Assembly (NCBI RefSeq): GCF_900115625.1 | Contig: NZ_FOXD01000011.1 | Location: 53,071 to 117,070, forward strand | Source: Salibacterium halotolerans | Lineage (GTDB): Bacteria > Bacillota > Bacilli > Bacillales > Marinococcaceae | Direction: 5' to 3' | DNA length: 64,000 nt | Shown here: one piece after another, positions 1 through 9,448 of the stretch | Layout: each line of letters begins with the position of its first letter | Numbering within the stretch: position 1 is the first letter of the stretch | Made by a program: the position numbers and the translations under genes | The notes under the pieces: generated by a model | What the model was told of the DNA's origin: nothing | What the model saw: the letters and a program-made list of their open reading frames with translations, nothing else | Databases searched by the model: none

Positions 1-1
1 A

Positions 2-235
2 CAATCTGCATTGGTGATTCCAGACTGTCGTCAAATACATACTTTCTTTATGCGTTTTTGCATTGATGTGCTTTTCATAGATTCAAATAACTATATCGTT
101 CACATTGAGAAAAGCGTGAAGCCGTGGAGGATCAGTCCAAAAGTTACAACTGCTTCCTATGTTTTGGAATCTGCCTCTGGCACCGGGGTTACCTCTGATT
201 TCAATGTAGGAGATCAAGTTGAGATACTGGAGTGA
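2..235 (+). CDS. DUF192 family protein, 3' part only
   Basis: The reading frame is open to the left edge, so the gene begins outside the window; only about 77 C-terminal residues are visible. The segment HTFFMRFCIDVLFID, then a Pro-Trp-Arg motif, a VLES stretch and a closing GDQVEIL match the conserved core of DUF192 proteins (YjbR/YcdO-like small beta-barrels; molecular function not established). The stop lies 7 nt before the next start and the GGAG used by the next gene sits inside this gene's end, so the two are probably co-transcribed. DUF192 genes are often found beside pilus loci, which fits the Tad genes downstream. A TTG at 11 could be taken as a start but lies inside the conserved domain. 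Confidence 0.8.
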   Translation, partial: QSALVIPDCRQIHTFFMRFCIDVLFIDSNNYIVHIEKSVKPWRISPKVTTASYVLESASGTGVTSDFNVGDQVEILE

Positions 236-242
236 ATGAAGG

Positions 243-899
243 TTGGAACTTTACGAAGCCAATACAAATAAAGGTTTTATACAGACATCGAAAAATTCGT
301 GGAAAACAATAATGTTGCTGGTGCCTGTCTTATTTCTCATGTATATTCTGTTACTAATTGTGCAGAACGCATTTTTGAGTCAGCTCCCTTCGTGGGAAAT
401 GGCCGGCACAGTTATTTTTATGCTTGCAAGTTTGGTCATAAGCTCTGTTGGCTATTTTATCTTGGCCGGATGCTATTTATATTCCGATGGAGAGCACCCT
501 TTTTCTTACATATCACAAGTTCTGAAAGAAAAAGGAGGATCCTTTCTCTTTACTACGGTCCTTTATATCAGTCTGGTTTTATTAGGCTTTTTGTTTTTTG
601 TTCTGCCAGGTGTGCTGATTGGGCTGTTCGGAATTTTTTATCCCTTCATTGTTTTGGAAGGAGAAAAGAAAGGATTGGCAGCACTTAAAGAAAGTTTTCA
701 TTTGGTGAAGAAATGCTTTTTCAAAGTGCTTCTTTATTATATTTTGTTTTATTTATTGTACATTGCTCTTGGGACGCCGATTGCTGTTGTTTTATGGGAA
801 AACAGCTGGATAGGGGAGGCGGCTGCAGGGGCTCTTGTTATTCCGGTAGAAGCGTTTTATTACTATAAACTATACCGGAAGACAGCTGATCACACATAG
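243..899 (+). CDS. Multi-pass membrane protein (YciC/GPDPase-membrane-domain-like), Tad-locus associated
   Basis: A 218-residue hydrophobic protein with about five to six membrane segments (near residues 24-42, 52-75, 98-125, 155-178 and 185-205). The segment around residues 135-150 (ALKESFHLVKKCFFKVL), where an amphipathic helix precedes a membrane helix, resembles the repeat unit of YciC and of the membrane domain of some glycerophosphodiester phosphodiesterases. No catalytic motif is visible. The TTG start is supported by GGAG at 229-232, ten bases upstream. The next gene encodes a related protein, suggesting a duplicated pair. Its position at the head of the Tad genes suggests a role in assembly or membrane organisation, but that is inference. 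Confidence 0.6.
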   Translation: MELYEANTNKGFIQTSKNSWKTIMLLVPVLFLMYILLLIVQNAFLSQLPSWEMAGTVIFMLASLVISSVGYFILAGCYLYSDGEHPFSYISQVLKEKGGSFLFTTVLYISLVLLGFLFFVLPGVLIGLFGIFYPFIVLEGEKKGLAALKESFHLVKKCFFKVLLYYILFYLLYIALGTPIAVVLWENSWIGEAAAGALVIPVEAFYYYKLYRKTADHT

Positions 900-915
900 A
901 AAGAAGGTGGATTTC

Positions 916-1668
916 TTGTATATTAAGCAGAATCATATCCAGCCGCAGACTTTGGCGGACATCGTAAATCAAGGAGTCGGCTTGGTATTGAGTCTCTTTT
1001 CCAACATGTTCTTTATACCCCTGGTGACGGCAGTCCCTTATTTCATTATCGTTGCATACCTGCGGTTTATCTTTCATGAAGAACAGCCTTGGTTGTCCTC
1101 TATTATTTCAAGTGCAGGAAGTGCTGCTTTTATTTGGCTGATGGGAAGTTTTACTTTCATTATATTGTTCAGTGAACCAGAAGCAACCTGGTCCGGAAAT
1201 CAAAAAAATGCCCTGAGAAAATGGACAAAAATGCTGCCCGTTCTCATTCTGGGTTTCACTCTATTTTCCATACTGTCAGTAGCAGGTGGAGCGTTATTTC
1301 TGCTGCCGGGTTTACTTGTATTTCTGCTATCGATGTTATTTCCTTTTGTTACTATTTTCGAAAAGAAACCCGTTTGGCAGGCTTTTAAACGAAGCGCGTT
1401 TTTAATGAGAGGAGCTTTGTTTCGGGGAGGGTGTCTGGCTGTTCTAATGTTTTGGATTCAAATCATTCTGCACACTTCTATTCTTACGCTTATCCCCTCA
1501 GATGAATTTTTGATGCTTGGAATATCAGCGGCAGTTACGCATGCCGTCATTGTCCCTTTTCAGGCTGTTGTGATGGCTGTTTTCTATTTTAGTGTGAGAG
1601 CGGAAAAAGAAGCATTTGATTACAAAGTCTTTCAATTCTACGCATCACGATACGATGTTGCACAGTAA
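916..1668 (+). CDS. Multi-pass membrane protein, paralogue of the preceding gene
   Basis: About 250 residues with five to six membrane helices. The stretch QAFKRSAFLMRGALFRGGCL has the same helix-plus-membrane arrangement as the previous protein, so the two look like diverged duplicates. The frame is open from a GTG at 907, but that codon is part of the ribosome binding site AAGAAGGTGG; the TTG at 916, six bases downstream of it, is the better start. The gene is 16 nt downstream of its neighbour and 18 nt upstream of cpaB, so it belongs to the same transcription unit. No enzymatic residues were recognised. Confidence 0.6.
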   Translation: MYIKQNHIQPQTLADIVNQGVGLVLSLFSNMFFIPLVTAVPYFIIVAYLRFIFHEEQPWLSSIISSAGSAAFIWLMGSFTFIILFSEPEATWSGNQKNALRKWTKMLPVLILGFTLFSILSVAGGALFLLPGLLVFLLSMLFPFVTIFEKKPVWQAFKRSAFLMRGALFRGGCLAVLMFWIQIILHTSILTLIPSDEFLMLGISAAVTHAVIVPFQAVVMAVFYFSVRAEKEAFDYKVFQFYASRYDVAQ

Positions 1669-1686
1669 GAACCAGGAGGCGCTGAC

Positions 1687-2412
1687 ATGGCAGCGAAAAT
1701 CAGTTTACGTTTCATTATCATTATAGTTGGTGCGCTTACCATAGCATTTCTTGTTTATCAATACCTACAAAGTTTAGAAGAAAAAAGTACTGTGTTTGTA
1801 GCTTCTTCCACCATTGAAGCCAATACGGAAATTAGCGGGGAGGATGTAGAATCCGTGGAAGTGGATGCTCAATCCGCAGAGACTCTCGCTGCTGACAGCA
1901 TTCAATCTTCAGAAGAAATCATAGGCGGATTTGCTTTAAAAGATATAGAGTCCGGAGACGTTTTAACTCTGGATGAAGATACTATTGTCTTTCCAGAGGA
2001 CAGGCAGCTGTATCTAACTGCTGCAGGAGAAATTGATGTATCTGCTTTTATACCTAAGAATAAACGGTTGGTTACTGTAGGCCTTGAACCGGATGCGGCT
2101 GTCAATAACGTTTTGGAAAAAGGAGATTGGGTGGATGTCATATTTACGAGAGAAGAGAATGACAATACATACTCTGAGATGATTTTGCAGCAGGTTGATG
2201 TTTTCCAGGTGGAAGAAGTGGAAGCCGGAGCAAGTGGAGGAGGAAAGGCTGGAATGGTCCAGCACGTATCATTGCTTCTTTCTCCGCAGGATGCCGTAAC
2301 GTTAACCAATGCCAAGCAGCAGGGTCAAATTGATCTAGTGATGAATCCATGGAATGGAGAACAGGCAGAAATTTCTCCAGTAAGCCTTAGTCCACAAGAG
2401 GGGAGTGAGTGA
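1687..2412 (+). CDS. cpaB: Flp pilus assembly protein CpaB/RcpC (SAF domain)
   Basis: 241 residues: one N-terminal membrane anchor (about 8-26), then a SAF domain (about 37-100, with VASSTIEANTEISGEDVE and a later SGDVLT), then the RcpC/CpaB C-terminal domain around FIPKNKRLVTVGLEPDAAVNNVLEKGDWVDVI. In the Tad systems this periplasmic or extracytoplasmic protein works with the secretin; in a Gram-positive cell without an outer membrane it probably acts at the outer face of the membrane or in the wall. The ATG at 1687 is preceded by AGGAGG. It overlaps or abuts the next gene, so expression is coupled. Confidence 0.88.
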   Translation: MAAKISLRFIIIIVGALTIAFLVYQYLQSLEEKSTVFVASSTIEANTEISGEDVESVEVDAQSAETLAADSIQSSEEIIGGFALKDIESGDVLTLDEDTIVFPEDRQLYLTAAGEIDVSAFIPKNKRLVTVGLEPDAAVNNVLEKGDWVDVIFTREENDNTYSEMILQQVDVFQVEEVEAGASGGGKAGMVQHVSLLLSPQDAVTLTNAKQQGQIDLVMNPWNGEQAEISPVSLSPQEGSE

Positions 2413-2414
2413 CC

Positions 2415-3686
2415 ATGACAGCTGAATACAAGGCAGACACTCCGGTTTCAACGGGCATGACTGTTGTTACCTGCGGACTTGAGCCATCTTTTCTGCGAGC
2501 TCTTCATGAACATATTGAAAATTATTTGCCTTTTGTAAAGCTATCCTCGGCTTATGATTCTGTCGACAACCTTTCAGCTGCAGTTGATGATGTAGAAGCG
2601 GATGTCGCTCTCCTTTCTCTGGACCAGGTGACGAACGCAGCCAAGGACCAGGACGAACTTATCGAGGCAGGTTTTAAAAAGATTATTCTTGTTACAAAAG
2701 GACTTGATCCTTTTCATACCCGTGTCCCACTGAGGGAACCTTATGTAGAAATGATGTACGAACGAACTCCAATGCGGATTATAGCTGAGCGGATGGTAAC
2801 TTTCGAATCAAGTGCTCCTTCAAGACTTTATACGAATGTTCATCCGGAAAATGAACAAACGGAAACAGGAAAAAATATTCTTTTTTATTCAGCAAAAGGC
2901 GGCGTGGGTAAGACGACTGTTTGTTTAAATACAGCAGTCCAGCTGTCGCAAAAGGGATATCGCATCCTCGTGATTGATTTTGCCACGTTCGGATCGGTCG
3001 GGCTTCAGCTGCAGCTTCCCCGCCAGGAACGCGGACTATCTGATATTATCGGCGCTTTGGAACAGCCGTCCATCGGCACAGAAGAACTGAATCAAGTTAT
3101 CCAATCCGCTGTCACATCTGTGGAAGTACATGGTCATTCGATTGACGTGTTAACGGCGGGCTCCGCTATGAAGATGACGTCGCTGGATTTGAAAAAAACA
3201 GATGCAATCCTGGAAGGTATTCAGGACAGTCAATATGATTTTATTCTTATGGATACTTCATCTGATCTAACCGAGAAAAACATAGCTTTGATGAGTTCTT
3301 CGACAGACATTATGTTTTTAACGACAACGGATCTGGCAGCTAATTGGGCCCTTCTTGCCGCCCTGGATTTAGTGGATACACTGAACAAGCCGATGCAGAA
3401 CCGCTATTTGATTCTGAATCATTATCAAGATGCCTTAGGTTTTCCGGTACCTGAGTTGGAATCGATATTATCGATGAACATTTCGGTAGTCATTCCAGAT
3501 AAATACGAACAAATTCAAGGGTACGCGAACAGAGGAATCCTGATTGCTGAAAAGTCTAATTTGAAGTTGAATCGGCATTATCGTCAAGTGGCCCATCTCA
3601 TCTCTCCCGTATTCACGGCAAAAGAACGAGGAGAACGCGGCGGAAAGAAACGTCAGAAACAGAAGAAGGGGGCAGCACAGACATGA
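2415..3686 (+). CDS. Tad pilus assembly ATPase TadZ/CpaE-like (MinD/ParA superfamily)
   Basis: About 423 residues. Residues 1-130 look like a degenerate receiver-type domain. The C-terminal two thirds is a P-loop ATPase with a deviant Walker A motif YSAKGGVGKTTVCLNTA near residue 162, a VIDFATFGSVG strand-A' segment and an ILMDTSS Walker B-like strand. Such proteins place the Tad machine at the membrane. A GTG at 2409 overlapping the cpaB stop is possible, but GAGGGGAG at 2398-2405 fits the ATG at 2415 better (9-nt spacing). The C-terminus is very basic (KKRQKQKKG), and the stop overlaps the start of tadA in ATGA. Confidence 0.85.
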   Translation: MTAEYKADTPVSTGMTVVTCGLEPSFLRALHEHIENYLPFVKLSSAYDSVDNLSAAVDDVEADVALLSLDQVTNAAKDQDELIEAGFKKIILVTKGLDPFHTRVPLREPYVEMMYERTPMRIIAERMVTFESSAPSRLYTNVHPENEQTETGKNILFYSAKGGVGKTTVCLNTAVQLSQKGYRILVIDFATFGSVGLQLQLPRQERGLSDIIGALEQPSIGTEELNQVIQSAVTSVEVHGHSIDVLTAGSAMKMTSLDLKKTDAILEGIQDSQYDFILMDTSSDLTEKNIALMSSSTDIMFLTTTDLAANWALLAALDLVDTLNKPMQNRYLILNHYQDALGFPVPELESILSMNISVVIPDKYEQIQGYANRGILIAEKSNLKLNRHYRQVAHLISPVFTAKERGERGGKKRQKQKKGAAQT

Positions 3687-5062
3687 GCATTGAGGAAGCT
3701 ATCAAGCAGAAACAGCATCAGGAAGAGAGATATGATGCATCGGAGCAGTATAAAGAAGAGCGGATGCATGAGCTGAAACAGACAATACGGGAAAAGCTGA
3801 TGAAAGAGAACAATCAAAATAACCGTCTTCTCCTTGAGCCCGAAAAGCTTTCTGCTTCTATCTGGTCGAATCTTGAAAAAGAAACCGACCATGCCTTCAG
3901 GGATCTGCTGCTCTCTAATTACGAAAAAAGGACAGTAGCGGAAGACATTCAGCAGCAGCTCGTCGGTTTCGGTGTGATTGATCCCTTAATTAAACGAAGT
4001 GACATTACCGAAATCATGGTAAACGGGACGGAAGAAATTTTCATCGAAAAACAGGGAGTGTTGGAACGAGCACTAGATGAAGATGGTCATGAGATTTCTT
4101 TCAACAGTGAGCAGGAAGTCATGAACATTATAGAAAAAATAGTCGCCCCTATTAACCGGAAAGTGGATGAAAGTGATCCGATTGTGGATGCGAGACTTCC
4201 TGACGGCTCGCGTGTCAACATTGTCATCCGCCCGATTTCATTGGACGGCCCGATCATCACGATACGGAAATTTCCCGAACGTCCCTTTACGATGGCTGAG
4301 CTGGTCTCTTTCGGAGCACTGGATAAAGAAACTTCTGCGTTTCTGGAACAGCTCGTCCGTGCTAAATATAACATTGTCATTTCCGGGGGGACGGGTTCAG
4401 GGAAAACGACGTTCCTCAACGCACTAAGTGCTTCGATACCCAACAGGGAAAGAATTATTACAGTAGAGGATTCCGCTGAACTGAAGCTGAATCAGATTGA
4501 CAATCTTGTACGAATGGAAACGAGACCTCCGAATATCGAAGAAAAAGGGGAAGTTTCCATGAGAGAACTGGTGCGGACAGCGCTGCGTATGCGCCCCGAT
4601 CGGATTGTAGTCGGGGAAGTCCGCGGTGGAGAAGCGTTGGACATGCTTCAGGCCATGAATACAGGTCATGATGGTTCATTGACAACCGGGCATGCGAATT
4701 CGGCCGATGACATGCTTTCCAGACTGGAAACAATGGTGCTGATGTCTGGTCTCGAACTTCCTATCCCGGCGATACGCAGACAAATAGCCTCTTCTGTAGA
4801 ACTTATCGTTCAACTTGGACGTCTTCGTGATGGATCGAGAAAAGTGCTGCAAATCACCGAGGTAAAAAACCTGGAAAACAATGAAATCCAGACCAAAGAT
4901 ATTTTGAAGTGGGAAATGGACCCGAAACAGAGCACCAGGGAAAAGCTAGAAGGGTCCCTTCAACCCACAGGGGAAGAAATATCGCAGACGGAAAAGTGGG
5001 AAGGGGCCGGTTTCAGCAAGTATCGAATGAAAAACATTCCGATAGTGAGGGGAGCGCTATGA
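3683..5062 (+). CDS. cpaF: Tad secretion ATPase TadA/CpaF
   Basis: 459 residues, normal for the family of type II/IV secretion ATPases that drive Flp pilus extension and possibly retraction. The N-terminal 80 residues are charged and probably coiled coil. The ATPase core has Walker [17 protein letters not shown] near residues 233-248, an Asp box around ITVEDSAEL, a Walker B region [16 protein letters not shown] and the His-box stretch [10 protein letters not shown]. The gene overlaps tadZ upstream and tadB downstream by ATGA, which indicates tight translational coupling. It is the only motor ATPase in the locus, as usual for Tad systems. Confidence 0.95.
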   Translation: MSIEEAIKQKQHQEERYDASEQYKEERMHELKQTIREKLMKENNQNNRLLLEPEKLSASIWSNLEKETDHAFRDLLLSNYEKRTVAEDIQQQLVGFGVIDPLIKRSDITEIMVNGTEEIFIEKQGVLERALDEDGHEISFNSEQEVMNIIEKIVAPINRKVDESDPIVDARLPDGSRVNIVIRPISLDGPIITIRKFPERPFTMAELVSFGALDKETSAFLEQLVRAKYNIVISGGTGSGKTTFLNALSASIPNRERIITVEDSAELKLNQIDNLVRMETRPPNIEEKGEVSMRELVRTALRMRPDRIVVGEVRGGEALDMLQAMNTGHDGSLTTGHANSADDMLSRLETMVLMSGLELPIPAIRRQIASSVELIVQLGRLRDGSRKVLQITEVKNLENNEIQTKDILKWEMDPKQSTREKLEGSLQPTGEEISQTEKWEGAGFSKYRMKNIPIVRGAL

Positions 5063-5970
5063 ACACTCCGTTATTGCTACTGCTTGTATTTTTTTCAGCA
5101 CTTGCCGTCCTCACAGCCTTTCTTGATCTTTTAACATTATTTGCAAAAAAACGTCTTCCCCATCAGAAAGGCATCGGTAAACGCTGGAAAGAAGCCGGCG
5201 TGTACAGGGAAACGGTGGAAAAAAGGAAGCAGAAAAAAAGGGACAAGAGGTTTAATCAAACAGATGTAATTGTCTTTATTTTAGGTGCTTCCGTCTTGTT
5301 CAGTGTCGGCCTTATGTTCTTCCGGTCGATATTTCTGGCCGTTCTCTTTATCTTTCCGGCTCTCTATTTTCCGAAATATCGAAGGGGGAGAATGGAGCGG
5401 AAAAAAACACAGCTGTTTCTTCAGCAGTTCAGGAGTGCCATGGGGTCTATCGCTACCTCTATCCGTGCAGGGACTTCCCTGCAGATTGCGTTAAAGAGGT
5501 GTGAGGACGATTTGAAAAAAGAACTTATCGCCCACAAATCAAAGCCGGTCTTGGACGAGATAAATGAAATCAATCATGACATTCAGTTCGGCATGTCTGT
5601 AGACGAAGCCCTTCGTCAATTTAAAGAAAAGATGAAGCTGGAAGATGTCACCCAATTTGTAGATTCTCTGCTGGCTGTTCGTTCCAAAGGAGGAAACATT
5701 AATCATGTTATTCACAATACGTCTGAACGCATTTCGGACAAAATTATGGTTCAGCAGGAAATACAGGTAGCGACGGCTCAGAAACGAATGGAAGCGAACA
5801 TGCTCAGTATTTTTCCAGTCGTTTTCGTGTTACTCATTATGGTGGTGAGCCCGGATTATCTACGGCCGATGTATGAGTCGACAGTCGGAACATTCATGCT
5901 GTTTATCGGGGCCTTACTACTTCTGGCCAATTTCTTTATCGGCAAGAAAGTAACAAACATTGACTTATAG
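5059..5970 (+). CDS. tadB: Tad inner-membrane platform protein TadB
   Basis: 303 residues from the ATG at 5059, which overlaps the cpaF stop (ATGA) and has GTGAGGGGAG upstream. The frame stays open further upstream, but that stretch lies inside cpaF and is not needed. An N-terminal membrane helix, a basic cytoplasmic stretch, a second pair of helices (about 72-112), then a T2SSF/GspF domain (about residues 130-260: QQFRSAMGSIATSIRAGTSLQIAL, then SVDEALRQFKEK) and C-terminal helices. It forms the membrane platform with TadC and is driven by the CpaF ATPase. Confidence 0.9.
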   Translation: MNTPLLLLLVFFSALAVLTAFLDLLTLFAKKRLPHQKGIGKRWKEAGVYRETVEKRKQKKRDKRFNQTDVIVFILGASVLFSVGLMFFRSIFLAVLFIFPALYFPKYRRGRMERKKTQLFLQQFRSAMGSIATSIRAGTSLQIALKRCEDDLKKELIAHKSKPVLDEINEINHDIQFGMSVDEALRQFKEKMKLEDVTQFVDSLLAVRSKGGNINHVIHNTSERISDKIMVQQEIQVATAQKRMEANMLSIFPVVFVLLIMVVSPDYLRPMYESTVGTFMLFIGALLLLANFFIGKKVTNIDL

Positions 5971-5980
5971 GTGATGAAAA

Positions 5981-6874
5981 ATGAAATTGGTTATTTCTGT
6001 GCTTGTGTTCCTGGTGCTCATTCTTATCTTCTTTCCTGCAGCTTCCATCCGGGCTATGATTCTCCGAAAGAAGCTGATGAAAGAGTCACCTGAAGAAAAA
6101 GTCAGGCGGAAAGGTATTCTTGAACGTTTCAATCCGCTTGTACAAAGCCTGATGCTTGCTTTGAATATCCGGATCAGCCATCAAAAAAAAGAATTTCTCC
6201 AGTCGAGGCTGAACCGGGCAGGCTATCAGGAGAAGATGTCGGTTGATCATTTTATCACGTTTAAAGTGCTGTCTGCTGCAACGGCTGCTGTTTATTTCCT
6301 CTTTCTTGGGGGAGTTGGCGGAAATCCGACTATGTTCTTTCTGGCCGCTGGTTTTCTCCCATTGGGATATAAAATACCAGACGTTTGGCTCTCCGGGCGG
6401 ATAAAAGCCAGACAGGAAAAAATAAGAAGGGAGCTGCCCTATGCACTGAATGCCATTTCCATTCTGGCAGACGCAGGAACCAATTTATTCCCTGCCATTC
6501 AGGAAGTTGCAGAGAAACAGAAGGGTGAGTTTTCAAAGGAACTGACGCTGGTCATTCGCGATGTCAATATGGGCGTTCCACAGGGCCGTGCCCTGGAAGA
6601 GGTGGGATATCGCTGTCAAGTCGATGAAGTGAGCCGGTTTGTTTCGTCTATCACACAGAATCTTGAAAGAGGAAGTGCCGGAATAACGGAAACACTGAGA
6701 CTGCAGGCAGCAGAAGTGTGGGAACGCAGGAAAAAACATGCGCAGCAGTTGGGGGAGCAGGCCTCTATGAAATTATTTCTCCCCCTTGTGCTGCTGGCGT
6801 TTCCTGCCATGATGATTTTTATGATAGGTCCTGTTGTTCTAAGTCTGTTTGACTTTTTTCAAAATGGACAGTGA
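5981..6874 (+). CDS. tadC: Tad inner-membrane platform protein TadC
   Basis: 297 residues, paralogous to TadB. An N-terminal helix (1-25), a cytoplasmic stretch, a helix pair (about 90-130), a T2SSF domain (RRELPYALNAISILADAGTNLFPAIQEVAE through GSAGITETLRLQAAEVW) and a C-terminal helix ending in a short tail. AGGTGA precedes the ATG. It lies 10 nt after tadB, in the usual tadA-tadB-tadC order. Together with TadB it is the probable site of pilin entry into the growing Flp fibre. Confidence 0.9.
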   Translation: MKLVISVLVFLVLILIFFPAASIRAMILRKKLMKESPEEKVRRKGILERFNPLVQSLMLALNIRISHQKKEFLQSRLNRAGYQEKMSVDHFITFKVLSAATAAVYFLFLGGVGGNPTMFFLAAGFLPLGYKIPDVWLSGRIKARQEKIRRELPYALNAISILADAGTNLFPAIQEVAEKQKGEFSKELTLVIRDVNMGVPQGRALEEVGYRCQVDEVSRFVSSITQNLERGSAGITETLRLQAAEVWERRKKHAQQLGEQASMKLFLPLVLLAFPAMMIFMIGPVVLSLFDFFQNGQ

Positions 6875-6897
6875 AGTAAAAGGGAGGGGGAAAAGAC

Positions 6898-8742
6898 GTG
6901 AAACAGTTACGTACCGTACTGGCTTTATTTCTCGCTGTATTTCTGGCAGTCCAGCCGGCAGCTGGTTCTGCTTCACTCCTTCTGCTTTCGGCATCGGCGG
7001 AAGAGGATGAGGAGGACAGAGATCCTCCTGTGCCAAAAATTGATCAGTCCGATGAGTCTTACAACTCTGGAAATGGAGGAGGCCATGGGATGCCTGGTTC
7101 CGGATCCGGAGGGGGAGATGGAAACGGCGGCACCACCGGAGGATCGAATACCGACCCGGAAGGAACAGGTGGCGGTACTGATACAGATGGTAATGACTCC
7201 TCCGGGAGCTCCGGAGAGGACAGCACGAACAATGATGGAAGCAGTTCCGGTAACGGAAACGATGCTGGTGACAGGGATGAAGAATCCGGCACATCCGAAA
7301 AAGATAATTCCGGAGAAGACAACACGAACAATGATGGAGGCAGTTCCGGAGACAAAAACGATACTGGTAACAGCGATGAAGACTCCAGTGCATCTGGGGA
7401 AGATAGTTCCGGAGCAGAAGAAAATGGAACAGAGGGCAGTGATGAAAGTACTCGAAATCCCGGAGCATCAGAATCCCGCGGAGATACAGGTCAGTTTAAA
7501 AATATATTGAATGATGTCAAAAATGGTGACGAAGTACTCGGGAGTCTGAATAATCTTCGGGATGGAAAAGCGAAAGGGAAAAATATTACTTCTCTCGCTT
7601 TTGCTTTAGCTGGAACAAGAGATACGGATAGTGAGGCCTATTCGAGAACTGTCAGCACGTTACAAAATAGTCTAACAGCCAGGCAGTACCAGCAACTTGT
7701 GAATGAATTTGGTATACAACAAAACATGAAAGAGAAGAACTATTTAACGAGACAATTAGCTTTAATCGGGGATAATGGTCTAGCAAAAGAGTTTAGTGAA
7801 AAATTAAATGTTTATGAAATAGAAGCTCGTTCAGGAAGAATTCACGCAGGTCTCTTTAATGGACTCTTAGATAAACCGGTGAATATGGCCGGGAATGGTT
7901 TAAAAGCTTTAACAAAAGGAGCCTTAAATGAACTGGATGAGCATGTGGAAGCAGCCGGAATGATGGTCAATAATGTATCGGAGCGACTCCATAAGATGGC
8001 CGATGCCGGAGCGGCCAAGACTGAACAGTCATTGAAATATGCAGACGCAAAAAGGGAAGCAGCCAGAGGAAATAAATGGAATAATATGAAGGCTGTTGCA
8101 ACGGAATGGACGAATAAAGGATTGACAGAGACGCTGACGGCAGCCAGCAAAGGGTTTTCCCGGATGAGTCAGTTTGGAGAGGCCGTTGAAAATTCCAATA
8201 CTGGTAAAGCCGTTGGTGATATGCTGAAAAGCGGACGCCAGGCAGTAGGAAACGCATGGAACAGTACAGCCAATGTTATCAATAAAGCGATGGATTCCGA
8301 AGTTGGAAAAAAAGTACGAAATCTTGCATCTTCTCCAGTAGGGAAGATTGCTGGTGGAGCTTTGAGTGGATTATCGCTTTATGATGGATATAAAAAAGTC
8401 ACATCTGGCGATGGATGGCAGGACACGGTTAGCGGGTATGCTGATATTGCCAGTGGCGGACTCGGTCTGGCTGCTGTAGCCGCAACAACTGTATTTACTG
8501 GCACAGCGGCGGCGGCAGCTGCGCCGCTGCTTGCAACGGGTGCCGCTGCTGCGGGCATTGTTTCACTTGGGGTCATGTACGGACCAAAACTTGTTAAGGG
8601 AGTCAGTGGACTCGCGAAAAACAGCTGGAATGCTGCAAAGAATGCGGTAGGAAACGCTGCTTCTGCCGCTAAAGATGCGGCTAAAAATGTAGGAGAAAGT
8701 ATTGCCTCCGGCGTATCCAGTATATTCGGGGGTAGCAGCTAA
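6898..8742 (+). CDS. Large secreted acidic low-complexity protein encoded inside the Tad locus
   Basis: 614 residues from a GTG start with GGGAGGGGG seven bases upstream. Residues 1-33 form a signal peptide (MKQLRTVLALFLAVFLAVQP, then alanine-rich). Residues about 35-200 are dominated by Asp, Ser, Gly, Asn and Glu and contain an imperfect 33-residue tandem repeat (about 105-137 and 138-170). Residues 200-480 are mostly helical and charged. Residues about 490-565 hold a Gly/Ala-rich hydrophobic stretch (SLYDGYKKVTSGDGWQDTV, then a run of alanines), followed by a Lys/Ala-rich tail. I do not recognise the family. The layout recalls large surface or polymorphic-toxin carrier proteins, but no toxin domain is visible. 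It sits between tadC and the pilin, so it may be a substrate, adhesin or stalk protein of the pilus. Confidence 0.7.
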   Translation: MKQLRTVLALFLAVFLAVQPAAGSASLLLLSASAEEDEEDRDPPVPKIDQSDESYNSGNGGGHGMPGSGSGGGDGNGGTTGGSNTDPEGTGGGTDTDGNDSSGSSGEDSTNNDGSSSGNGNDAGDRDEESGTSEKDNSGEDNTNNDGGSSGDKNDTGNSDEDSSASGEDSSGAEENGTEGSDESTRNPGASESRGDTGQFKNILNDVKNGDEVLGSLNNLRDGKAKGKNITSLAFALAGTRDTDSEAYSRTVSTLQNSLTARQYQQLVNEFGIQQNMKEKNYLTRQLALIGDNGLAKEFSEKLNVYEIEARSGRIHAGLFNGLLDKPVNMAGNGLKALTKGALNELDEHVEAAGMMVNNVSERLHKMADAGAAKTEQSLKYADAKREAARGNKWNNMKAVATEWTNKGLTETLTAASKGFSRMSQFGEAVENSNTGKAVGDMLKSGRQAVGNAWNSTANVINKAMDSEVGKKVRNLASSPVGKIAGGALSGLSLYDGYKKVTSGDGWQDTVSGYADIASGGLGLAAVAATTVFTGTAAAAAAPLLATGAAAAGIVSLGVMYGPKLVKGVSGLAKNSWNAAKNAVGNAASAAKDAAKNVGESIASGVSSIFGGSS

Positions 8743-8743
8743 G

Positions 8744-9448
8744 ATGAAGATAGTATATTCTGTCCTGAGCTTTATGGTGATCGTCAGTATTGTAACGGGA
8801 TGCAGCACCAATGCTGCATCCTCTTCCGAAAACGAAGATAAGGAGGTGATGAGTCAACAGAATCTGGATGAAAAATGGCTTCACCGCATGGAGCAAAGAG
8901 ACATGACGGAAGCATTGGCATCGGCAGAGCAGACACTAAACGAGAGTACTTCTAAAGAGGAAAGCAGCCCTTCTATACGGGCGGAAGGACAGGCTCTTAT
9001 TGAAAAGAGCGGCTGGAAGAATACGACATTGAAAATTACAGAAAAAGACGTTATAGAATTTGAGGAGCAGACGCTTGGTTACTTCGAACAAGATATGATG
9101 GAACGCTATCCTCCCGTTCAAAAAGACACCATCGATATGCTGGCAACGATGATGACAAGAGATGGAGCAGACTTAGTTGTAACGGGTGTGATCCGAAATG
9201 GTTATGAAAATAAGGAGTTTACACAGGAAAAACTGGAGAATGGCACGATAACATTGAGAAATGAAACGATGAACGCTCTGGCATCCTCTTCCTTTGAACC
9301 TTATTTATCAAAATCCGTTCTGCAGCCCGGAGAGGCACTGCCTTTCAGACACCGTTTTACAAACAAGATGATTCGAATTAAAGGTTTTGATTACGATGCC
9401 TACGGTTATTATCTGAACTATACTTTAAAAAAGGAGGAAAAAAAGTGA
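8744..9448 (+). CDS. Lipoprotein of unknown function in the Tad locus
   Basis: 234 residues from the ATG at 8744; the frame extends upstream into the preceding gene but the lipoprotein signal fixes this start. A lipobox VTGC places the lipidated cysteine at residue 20, followed by a Ser/Glu-rich linker. The mature part is predicted soluble, with alternating helix and strand and no cysteine. I do not recognise a family. It starts one base after the upstream stop and its own stop overlaps the GTG start of flp (GTGA), so it is translated in line with the pilin and probably acts in pilus assembly or anchoring at the outer membrane face. Confidence 0.7.
   Translation: MKIVYSVLSFMVIVSIVTGCSTNAASSSENEDKEVMSQQNLDEKWLHRMEQRDMTEALASAEQTLNESTSKEESSPSIRAEGQALIEKSGWKNTTLKITEKDVIEFEEQTLGYFEQDMMERYPPVQKDTIDMLATMMTRDGADLVVTGVIRNGYENKEFTQEKLENGTITLRNETMNALASSSFEPYLSKSVLQPGEALPFRHRFTNKMIRIKGFDYDAYGYYLNYTLKKEEKK

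Noticed and set aside
7007..7510. 167-codon frame overlapping the large secreted protein in another frame
   Set aside because: Produced by the repetitive acidic region; no signal, start site or family.
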